Made by a program: the position numbers and the translations under genes
In this document: one piece after another, positions 8,304 to 14,267 of the stretch
Numbering within the stretch: the first letter of the stretch is position 1
Layout: every line of letters begins with the position of its first letter
Source of the DNA: Bacteroidales bacterium
Lineage (GTDB): Bacteria; Bacteroidota; Bacteroidia; Bacteroidales; UBA4417
Length of the DNA stretch: 14,267 bases
Assembly: GCA_025350385.1 (NCBI GenBank)
Contig: JANXXZ010000458.1
Span: forward strand, 1-14,267
Direction: 5' to 3'
Notes under the pieces: generated by a model
Databases searched by the model: none
Told to the model about the DNA's origin: nothing
What the model saw: only the letters and a program-made list of their open reading frames with translations

Positions 8304-9083
8304 TACTGCGATAATTTGACGGAGATAGTTTATATTTTCAAATAACCTTTCTTGTAGGAAACAAAAGTCAGAAGCCTGCAAACCTTCGACAGAAGAAGCG
8401 ACCATTGAAAATTACTTCCCGAAAATATTCTGATCATCGCATCCCGCTTTCGTCGCCATCCACCTGTTCCTTTCTTTCGAAAATAATCAGTGCCTGTATC
8501 CAAAACGATACCGGCTTTTCGCGTATCAGTAATGTCCATTTTTGCTTTTATAGCAATTACAAAGTATTCTATTATCACCCGGGGATTGTGATTGCATTTT
8601 CCGGTTTTCTTCAGGAATCCATTTAAATTATTAATTCCTCATCCGGCAGAAAATTAACCAATTGGAAAGCGATTATTCTTGATTCCTTTTTTCCACGTAT
8701 ATTCGTGCCTAATATATTGAAAGTCGATGCTTTCGGCAAACTGTTAAAATGAAACAAAGATAAACGGATCGCATTTAAGATCGCAGAAAAAAACTATCTG
8801 CAGTGCTTTGTGAAGGGGTTATTTATTTTTGTCTTTAACAAGACTTACCCATTTAAATGATGCAATTATATAGCCTGTTAAATAGTATTGTCATTTATTA
8901 AGAATGTATTAAATTTACAGTATCAGAATTGTTTAAATTTATGCAAACAATTGGTTATTAAGTATTTACATTTTTATTAACTATCAAACGCTCAACCTGA
9001 AACTACAGTGTATCAAAATTATTCTGCTTTTATTATATTTCATTATGGGTATTTGAATATTAATAGATGATAAACAAAATAGA
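8304..9083. other. 780-bp gene-free spacer between the beta-barrel paralogues
   Basis: No ORF here has a recognisable domain, signal peptide or homology to its neighbours. The two longest (8330-8578 minus and 8405-8626 plus) overlap antisense and look like chance frames. From ~8820 to 9083 the DNA becomes markedly AT-rich, as expected for the upstream region of the second barrel gene. TATTTTTG at 8824-8831 matches the -7 consensus, but the nearest TTTG is only 13 bp upstream (8807-8810), so it is not called a promoter. No terminator hairpin was found after 8303. Confidence 0.65.
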
Positions 9084-9806
9084 ATGAAGAATCTTTTTAT
9101 ATCTGTTTTTCTAGTCACACTTCTTACATATCCGCAGTTGATGTCGGGGCAAGGAAACAATACCTCCTGGCTTTCAGCAGATATTGGATACAGAAGCAGT
9201 TGGATCCTGAACCAGAATATGTATGGTAACCAGGAACTGGATTACAGTATTAAATTCAGTTTTTCAGGAGCAGTTTCATACAAGTATTTTATGAGCAGAT
9301 ATGGTTATTCATTAGGGTTGGGAATTGGAAGTTTAGGACAAAACTATAAAGGAGAAATGGCAGGTGCAAATGCAGTCCGCAAAGTTAACATGACTTATCT
9401 TCAGTTGCCGGTATTGGGTATGTACAAGCTTGGTGGTTACAACCAAAAAAGCTGGGTAGCGGTTGGGCCTCAATTGATGTGCCTGCTATCTGCTCAACAG
9501 GATTTCGACAGAAAAAGGGGGGGGCGGGCAACTCCAAACCCGGAAATGATGATTCTTGGTAAAACAGACATAACCAACCGCTTCAATCTCTTTGATGTAA
9601 TGCTCGCTTTCGAGTATGTCAATGTATTTTCATATGAATATACTGAAAAAATTAAGTGGTTTCTTTCATTCAACGGTGGCATCGGGTTAACGGATATAAA
9701 TAAAAAGGGTTACAGGATACCAAATACTCATAATGTGTATGGAGGCTCTCACAACTTCTACGTGGGGATTCGTTTTGGAATGATGTCCAACCCGAGAGAG
9801 ATGTAA
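9084..9806 (+). CDS. Outer-membrane beta-barrel protein (PorT-like), paralogue 2
   Basis: This 240-residue protein aligns end to end without gaps to the product of 7581-8303, with 144 of 240 positions identical by hand count (60%). The signal peptide is at residues ~1-22 (MKNLFISVFL; likely cleavage near MSG). It keeps SSWILNQN.YGNQEL, GYSLGLGIG, NPEMM, GLTDIN and VYGGSHN. Divergence is highest at 181-195, probably an exposed loop or less constrained strand. Residues 145-147 (Arg-Gly-Gly) are encoded across an 8-G homopolymer absent from the paralogue. The gene has its own long AT-rich upstream region, so it is probably transcribed separately. It converges on the minus-strand cluster with 38 bp between stop codons and no evident terminator. 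Confidence 0.87.
   Translation: MKNLFISVFLVTLLTYPQLMSGQGNNTSWLSADIGYRSSWILNQNMYGNQELDYSIKFSFSGAVSYKYFMSRYGYSLGLGIGSLGQNYKGEMAGANAVRKVNMTYLQLPVLGMYKLGGYNQKSWVAVGPQLMCLLSAQQDFDRKRGGRATPNPEMMILGKTDITNRFNLFDVMLAFEYVNVFSYEYTEKIKWFLSFNGGIGLTDINKKGYRIPNTHNVYGGSHNFYVGIRFGMMSNPREM
9517..9524 (+). repeat. G8 homopolymer inside beta-barrel gene
   Basis: Eight consecutive G residues (after AAAAA and before CGGG) encode part of Arg-Lys-Arg-Gly-Gly-Arg at residues 143-148. The other paralogue encodes Arg-Leu-Ser-Gly-Gly-Arg at the same site with mixed codons, so the protein does not require the tract. A 1-nt change would frameshift about 60% of the way through the protein. Confidence 0.9.
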
Positions 9807-9844
9807 CTCTTTTGCTTGCAGTTCTAATCTTGGTTAATGGGCTT

Positions 9845-11530
9845 TTACTTTACCTCAAAAGTAGTTTTCCAGGAGATAACATCTTCATTTTCTGATATTC
9901 CACGAAGTACAACTTCATACTTTCCGGGTGTATCGGGGGTGGTTATTAAAATATTGTCGCTGCTTCCATCCTTCAGAACAAGGTCAGGGTTCCAGTAAAC
10001 CGTGTTTCGTGCATCCGGTATCCGGGTAGCATATTCCTGCGTAATCGCAAAACTGCTGGTTGGGCACAAAAAATTATAGTTGAGAAAAACACCGGATGTT
10101 GGCAGGTCAATTCCCGCAAAGTCGCCCCGCCTGGAGATAATACTTACTATTCCTCCATAAGTGACATTGCCTTTCACAAAAGGAGCATTCACCAATTCAA
10201 TACGCAAGATCGACTGGGGGGGGATCGCCAGTATTTTTTCCATATCGTCCACCGCAACCCAGTCAATCATTATGAGCGGGTCGTAGATGCTCATTTCCGA
10301 TTGCTCTTCCGGAAATTTGAAAAACGGTTTGCCCTCCCTTTTCCTGATTTTTACGATCCCGGGCAGTTCGCTAAAGTATTCTTCAAGCGTAGGAAGCTGA
10401 ACGTATTTGTCAATCAACAAGACTTCCGAAGGCTTTCCATAAAACGGTTTTTCCGGGACTTCCTCTGAATTAAGTAACCGGGTGCTGTCGGTCATGTACA
10501 GAGAACTCACCTGTGCATTGATAGCCAGGTTAATGGCAGCGCTGTTTTCTGTTTCCGATAAACTGAATGCAGGGCCGGAGATCTTAATTTCAACCGGGCA
10601 AAAGTCATTATCTACAAATAGCACGGGTTTCGCATCCGGCTTGTTTTCGGCACACAGGAACAGATCCCTGTTGCCAGTGATACCAGGCAGCGAGAAGTAG
10701 AATCCGCCTGCAGAATCAGTAAGCACAGCGATAAAGTCTTTCTCACCGATCATGGAAAGGTTTACCCGGGTTGAAGGCAATGATTTGTCGGTAAGTTTAT
10801 CCGACAAGCGCCCGGATAATGAAACACCGCGGGTTTCAGGATAATATTGAAACGTGTATTCAACCTGCTTTGTGAGAGGTTTCAGCCACCTTTGTTCCTG
10901 AAATGAACCTTCAGGAACGACAGAAAGAGCCAGGTGCTCCAGCCTTCCCGGCAGATTTGATTTGGCTGTAATCTGAATATTCACTTTTTCGCGCGTTGAG
11001 TATTGTTTCTTATTAGTACTTACATGAAAAAAATCACTTAACTCATCAGGTATTGGTTTCACAGAAGTATCAGGCACTGATTCATAGCCAGTTTTTCCAT
11101 TCAGCAACTCAGGTTTGACAGGATTAATGATCTTGAGCTGAACATATGTGTAGGAAGCGGGACCGTTGTTCCGCATGTATTTTGTGTAGGCTCTCAGGTA
11201 GTATATTCCCGTGATAACATCGGTTGGAATGGCAACACCTGCCGAACCGGTATTGTTATCCAGCCTGTACTTGCCGGCAACAATCCGCCTCCCGTCAGCG
11301 GTAATCAGTTCGCAATAAAGTATCCTGCTTACTTCATCCGGCTTCTGTCTCTGGTTATAAAACAGGAAAGCTGAAAACAGTATTTTTTCGCCGGCTACAA
11401 AAAGGGTTCTGTCCGTTATCAGGCTCAGTTGCTCTTCTGAGTATATAACCGGAGAGTCTTGCGCTTTTCCCGGAATGCCTGAAATTAAGAGCAGCAGAAT
11501 ACAAAAGGATGAAATATACTTTTCAGTCAT
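9845..11530 (-). CDS. Macroglobulin-like / carboxypeptidase-regulatory-like / TonB-plug-like envelope protein
   Basis: The 561-residue protein has a signal peptide at 1-23 (ILLLLISGIPGKA). An MG2-type macroglobulin-like domain spans ~33-136 (LITDRTLFVAGEKILF, GIYYLRAYTKYM). A second beta-sandwich with the Y-S-T-R-E-K-V motif spans ~167-210. A carboxypeptidase-regulatory-like domain spans ~229-305 (PETRGVSLSGRL, TDSAGGFYF). A TonB-receptor plug-like segment spans ~375-485 (YDPLIMIDWVAV, SILRIELVN, YGGIVSIISRRGDF). A C-terminal beta domain follows (DARNTVYWNPD, PGKYEV). There is no 22-strand barrel. Known family members share this plan, but their function is not settled. The usual plug motif L-D-G-V-P-V reads I-D-W-V-A-V here. 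ATG 11530 starts 2 bp after the preceding DUF4249 stop. An in-frame TTG at 11545 would overlap that gene and is less likely. It is probably the last gene of the operon. Confidence 0.82.
   Translation of the reverse strand: MTEKYISSFCILLLLISGIPGKAQDSPVIYSEEQLSLITDRTLFVAGEKILFSAFLFYNQRQKPDEVSRILYCELITADGRRIVAGKYRLDNNTGSAGVAIPTDVITGIYYLRAYTKYMRNNGPASYTYVQLKIINPVKPELLNGKTGYESVPDTSVKPIPDELSDFFHVSTNKKQYSTREKVNIQITAKSNLPGRLEHLALSVVPEGSFQEQRWLKPLTKQVEYTFQYYPETRGVSLSGRLSDKLTDKSLPSTRVNLSMIGEKDFIAVLTDSAGGFYFSLPGITGNRDLFLCAENKPDAKPVLFVDNDFCPVEIKISGPAFSLSETENSAAINLAINAQVSSLYMTDSTRLLNSEEVPEKPFYGKPSEVLLIDKYVQLPTLEEYFSELPGIVKIRKREGKPFFKFPEEQSEMSIYDPLIMIDWVAVDDMEKILAIPPQSILRIELVNAPFVKGNVTYGGIVSIISRRGDFAGIDLPTSGVFLNYNFLCPTSSFAITQEYATRIPDARNTVYWNPDLVLKDGSSDNILITTPDTPGKYEVVLRGISENEDVISWKTTFEVK
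10216..10223 (-). repeat. C8 homopolymer (coding strand) inside the plug-like gene
   Basis: Eight G on the plus strand are eight C on the coding strand, within the codons for Ile-Pro-Pro-Gln at residues 436-439. This lies inside the plug-like segment. Slippage by one base would truncate or scramble the plug core and the C-terminal domain. Confidence 0.9.
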
Positions 11531-11532
11531 AA

Positions 11533-12693
11533 TCAATAGGGCCAAAAATCAGGTTTAACGTTTGTTCCAAATAGGGATAGGCAGTCTACACATGATTTTC
11601 CAAGAACGGCTGGCTGCCAGCCGTTATGGTCGCCTACCAGGTATATGGGGTAATCCATGGGAGAGTAATCTTTAAATCCGTAGGGACTAAGACCGGTGAT
11701 TGCGCAAGGTGATGAATATTCCAGCTCAAGGTCAGGGACTTTGCTTACAAAAATTCGTTTCGACTTAACGGATGATGCGCCGAAAAAACCCAGGACAACC
11801 TGGTCGGGATGGGTGAGGTTGTGCAGGTTCCCCTTGGCGGCCAGGGGTTGTCTTTCGTATAATCCACCTGCATCGGTGCTGTTGATGCTTAAAAGCTTCC
11901 AGTAATTATAAGCTGCTTCGCTCAATGAGTATTGATTCACCAGGAGACTATACTTATAAACCAGCCTTGCGGTCCGGTTGTCCACAAAATTAAGGGGAAA
12001 CAGTTTGTATTTGTTTTCACCGAGGGTCATGGTTGACAGTGTGTAGATATTCCTGACGAGCAAGGTCAGCCAGCAAACTGATTTTGAAAAATCGGGCGGT
12101 GAAATATGGTGTAATTTCCCGTTAAAATACCACTCAATCGGGTAATCGGAATGATATTCCCAGGTTTCAAAACCTTCCCACCTGTAAAACCGGCTTTCAT
12201 CGTTATTGCCGTTAAGATCAACATAAAACTGTATTCCATGCAAAGGTTTCGCGGGGTCAGTAGTAGGAACATCTTTCCTGATATAATAAACGGAATCGAC
12301 TTCAGGGCAGGCTTTGATCCGGTCAAAATCGGATACAATTTTACTTCCGTCAGGCGTGAGTACTTCAAGTTTGAATGAACTTCCGGGAATCAGGTATATT
12401 GGGTTGATCCATCCTTTATAATTCCCGGCACCGGCATCCGTCATCGGGAATGTATGACCCAGGCTATCCGATATGGTAACGGTACATCCTGTTACTGGTT
12501 TTTCTGCTGGTTTCTTCACTGCAGATGTCATCGAAACGGTCACAGTCTGGTTCCCGTCGCGGTCGGTTACCACGCCCGAAACGACAAGTTTATTAACATC
12601 AACAGTTGAAATTGAAGGTTCATATGACTTGATGCAGGAGGTCAACAGTACAATTGGCAATAAGAAACGTAACTTATAGTTGATCAGATACAT
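11533..12693 (-). CDS. DUF4249 lipoprotein, paralogue 1 (downstream copy)
   Basis: The 386-residue protein starts with a lipoprotein signal peptide whose lipobox is LTSC, with lipidated Cys at residue 20. DUF4249 features include KLVVSGVVTDRDGNQTVTVS near residues 35-54, an extracellular-type beta-sandwich N-terminal part, VDSVYYIRKD, and a C-terminus with CVDC followed by NVKPDFWP. DUF4249 proteins are typically encoded beside TonB-dependent receptors in Bacteroidota and are presumed to be outer-membrane partners in uptake, similar in place though not in sequence to SusD. The ligand is unknown. It aligns nearly without gaps to its upstream neighbour, at about 60% identity by eye and equal length. 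The stop is 2 bp before the ATG of the plug-like protein, which suggests translational coupling. Confidence 0.9.
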   Translation of the reverse strand: MYLINYKLRFLLPIVLLTSCIKSYEPSISTVDVNKLVVSGVVTDRDGNQTVTVSMTSAVKKPAEKPVTGCTVTISDSLGHTFPMTDAGAGNYKGWINPIYLIPGSSFKLEVLTPDGSKIVSDFDRIKACPEVDSVYYIRKDVPTTDPAKPLHGIQFYVDLNGNNDESRFYRWEGFETWEYHSDYPIEWYFNGKLHHISPPDFSKSVCWLTLLVRNIYTLSTMTLGENKYKLFPLNFVDNRTARLVYKYSLLVNQYSLSEAAYNYWKLLSINSTDAGGLYERQPLAAKGNLHNLTHPDQVVLGFFGASSVKSKRIFVSKVPDLELEYSSPCAITGLSPYGFKDYSPMDYPIYLVGDHNGWQPAVLGKSCVDCLSLFGTNVKPDFWPY

Positions 12694-12705
12694 AATTTCC
12701 AGGTT

Positions 12706-12719
12706 TGAAAAGCTTTTCA
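12706..12719. repeat. 14-bp perfect palindrome between the two DUF4249 genes
   Basis: TGAAAAGCTTTTCA lies in the 59-bp gap between the two lipoprotein genes. As RNA it could form a short A/U-rich hairpin, and as DNA it could be an operator-like dyad. It is not followed by a T-run in the direction of transcription, so it is not called a terminator. Confidence 0.4.
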
Positions 12720-12752
12720 GCTTCAGATGCTTAAGTTGGCCTACCAGCCATA

Positions 12753-13913
12753 TTAGTTAGGCCAGAATTCCGGTTTAACATTTTTCCCGCCCAACGAACG
12801 GCAATCGACACACCATTTATCAAGCATGATGGTCGGTTTCCCGGTGGAGTCGGCCAGAAGGTATACAGGGAATTCCAGCGGATCAAGTGCTTGCAGACCA
12901 TAAGGGGTGAGAGGGCTTGGGGTACACATTGAATAGTATTCCAATGGCAGGTTTTCGACATTGCTCACGAAAATCCGCTTGGAATTAACGGATGACGCTC
13001 CGAAAAAACCTAATACATCCTCGTCGGGGTGTGTGAGGTTGTGAAGGTTCCCTTTTGTGGCAAGGGGCTGCTTCTCATATAAGCCACCTTCGTTGGAACT
13101 GTTAACGCGTAACTGGTTCCAGTAATTGTATGCCTCTTCACTCAGCGAGTACTGATTCACCAACAGGCTGTATCCGTAAACCAGCCTTGATGTCAGGTTG
13201 TCCACAAAGTTCAGGGGGAGCATCTGGTATTTGTTTACCGAAAGGCCTTTGGATGAAAGAGTATAGATGTTCCTGACCTGCAGGGTCAGCCAGCAAACCT
13301 GTTTTGAATAATCGGGAGGTGATATATGCTGTAATCTAAAGGAATAATACCATTCAACAGGAAATTCAGCATGATATTCCCAGGTTTCAACTGCTTTCCA
13401 GCGGTAAAACCGGCTATCAGAATCACTTCCATCCAGGTTTACATAAAACTGTATTCCTTTAATGAACTTTGAAGGGTCATTGGTAGGGATGTCTCTTCTC
13501 AAATAATATACAGAATCGACCCCCGGACCGGGGCTGAGCCGGTCAAAGCCGGAAACCACTTTATCTCCTTCAGGGGTTATGATTTCAAGTTTGAAAAAAC
13601 TGCCGGGAAAGAGATAAACAGGGTCAATAAACCCATGGTAGGTTCCATCGCCTGCATCAGTCATTGGAAAGTTGTGCCCCAGGCTATCGAAAATTGTTAC
13701 ATTACATCCCGCTATAAGATTGCTTTCCGGCTTAAGGGTGGCTGATGCCCTCGATATGGTTATAGTTTGGTTGCCATCAAGATTGGTAACCTGTCCTGAA
13801 ACGACCAGCTTCTTTGCATCAGCAGCATTAATAGCCGGCTCGTACGGTTTAATACATGAGTTCAGCATCAATACCGCGGGTAAAAAGAGTATGCAGGATC
13901 TATTCCGAAGCAT
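12753..13913 (-). CDS. DUF4249 lipoprotein, paralogue 2 (upstream copy)
   Basis: The 386-residue lipoprotein has lipobox LNSC with Cys at residue 20, the same position as its tandem paralogue. It shares KLVVSG, DGNQT, DSLGH.FPMTDAG, VDSVYY, GIQFYV, HISPPD, NLHNLTHPD, LGFFGASSV and the CVDC...NVKPEFWP end. Its start codon overlaps the last codons of the TonB-dependent receptor gene by 14 bp, so translation is likely coupled to the receptor. This fits its proposed role as receptor partner. The least conserved stretches (~60-70, ~135-142 and ~335-370) are candidates for surface loops or ligand-facing segments. It is separated by 59 bp from the second copy. Confidence 0.9.
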   Translation of the reverse strand: MLRNRSCILFLPAVLMLNSCIKPYEPAINAADAKKLVVSGQVTNLDGNQTITISRASATLKPESNLIAGCNVTIFDSLGHNFPMTDAGDGTYHGFIDPVYLFPGSFFKLEIITPEGDKVVSGFDRLSPGPGVDSVYYLRRDIPTNDPSKFIKGIQFYVNLDGSDSDSRFYRWKAVETWEYHAEFPVEWYYSFRLQHISPPDYSKQVCWLTLQVRNIYTLSSKGLSVNKYQMLPLNFVDNLTSRLVYGYSLLVNQYSLSEEAYNYWNQLRVNSSNEGGLYEKQPLATKGNLHNLTHPDEDVLGFFGASSVNSKRIFVSNVENLPLEYYSMCTPSPLTPYGLQALDPLEFPVYLLADSTGKPTIMLDKWCVDCRSLGGKNVKPEFWPN

Positions 13914-14267
13914 AATTCCCTAGTTTGAATTGCCATGTAAGGGTAAAAACGGGGATTCCGATCACGGAGTACCTGTAACTTCTTATATTGCCGTTTTCTG
14001 TTCTGAAGTATACTGAATATGCGTTAGCGCGCCCGGTTACATTATATACATTCACTGATAATGAATTGTGAATCAGTTTCTTCTTTTTAAGATTTCCTTC
14101 AAAAGTCAATGAGGCATCGGTGCGGAAATAATGCGGGATCCTGTAAGCGTTTCGTTTAGAATAATCGAAGTATGGCAACCCATCAATGTAATACACAGAA
14201 ACAGGGTAGGTTACAGGTCTGCCGCTTCTGTATGTCATATCAGATGATAATGTGACGCGCCTGTTGA
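13900..14267 (-). CDS. TonB-dependent outer-membrane receptor, C-terminal fragment (5' part outside window)
   Basis: Only the last 121 residues are in the window, and the frame is open to the right edge. They show the final beta-strands of a large TonB-dependent barrel: TYRSGRPVTYPV, then YRIPHYFRTDASLTFEGN, LSVNVYNVTGR.NAYSVYF, and a last strand VFTLTWQFKLGNYASE with alternating residues and aromatics. In Bacteroidota this barrel type is commonly encoded next to DUF4249. It should import a substrate across the outer membrane using TonB/ExbBD energy. The substrate cannot be identified from this end. It is the first visible gene of the minus-strand cluster, whose promoter must lie further upstream, outside the window. 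An internal ATG at 14238 is not the start. Confidence 0.88.
   Translation of the reverse strand, partial: NRRVTLSSDMTYRSGRPVTYPVSVYYIDGLPYFDYSKRNAYRIPHYFRTDASLTFEGNLKKKKLIHNSLSVNVYNVTGRANAYSVYFRTENGNIRSYRYSVIGIPVFTLTWQFKLGNYASE

Noticed and set aside
8330..8626. Overlapping antisense ORFs in the spacer between the barrel genes
   Set aside because: There is no recognisable domain or signal peptide, and neither is clearly favoured over the other strand. A decayed gene cannot be excluded but is not supported.
8824..8831. TATTTTTG as -7 element for the second barrel gene
   Set aside because: The nearest TTTG upstream is at 13 bp, shorter than the usual 17-23 bp, and the site is ~250 bp from the start codon.
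11531..11545. TTG 11545 as start of the plug-like protein
   Set aside because: It would overlap the end of the DUF4249 gene by 13 bp and use a rare start. ATG 11530 sits 2 bp after the DUF4249 stop and gives a normal signal peptide.

Overview
The window looks like a chromosomal segment from a member of the Bacteroidota. The grounds are a giant repeat-rich surface protein whose visible C-terminal part matches those found in type IX secretion system (T9SS) cargo, a TonB-dependent receptor followed by DUF4249 lipoproteins, a macroglobulin-like/TonB-plug protein, PorT-like beta-barrels, almost no Shine-Dalgarno sequences, and one good match to the Bacteroidota -33/-7 promoter (TTTG-N21-TAnnTTTG). 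The families would fit Bacteroidales or a related order. Genus cannot be read from the sequence.

Layout. (1) 1-6574, minus strand: the first 2191 residues of a giant secreted, modular protein whose C-terminus lies off the left edge. (2) 6575-7562: about 1 kb without a convincing gene. It holds short inverted repeats, an ATCCTGA direct repeat, a 68-bp TTGCC minisatellite and the promoter of the next gene. (3) 7581-8303 and 9084-9806, plus strand: two 240-residue outer-membrane beta-barrel paralogues, 60% identical with no gaps, separated by a 780-bp gene-free spacer. (4) 9845-14267, minus strand: an operon-like cluster. In transcription order it holds the C-terminus of a TonB-dependent receptor, two tandem DUF4249 lipoproteins, and a protein joining macroglobulin-like, carboxypeptidase-regulatory-like and plug-like domains. 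The first junction overlaps by 14 bp and the last is separated by 2 bp. This cluster converges on the second beta-barrel gene with only 38 bp between stop codons.

Almost everything encoded here is predicted to be in or on the outer membrane. The right-hand cluster probably forms one envelope unit: the receptor is the outer-membrane channel, the DUF4249 lipoproteins are its presumed surface partners (by analogy with SusC/SusD), and the macroglobulin/plug protein is a possible extra component. Its substrate cannot be deduced. The left-hand protein is probably a T9SS-exported adhesin or matrix protein. No enzyme, defence system, RNA gene, CRISPR array or transposase was seen. The most unusual points are two tandem paralogue pairs, two 8-nt G/C homopolymers inside envelope-protein genes, and the barrel-less plug protein with an altered plug motif.
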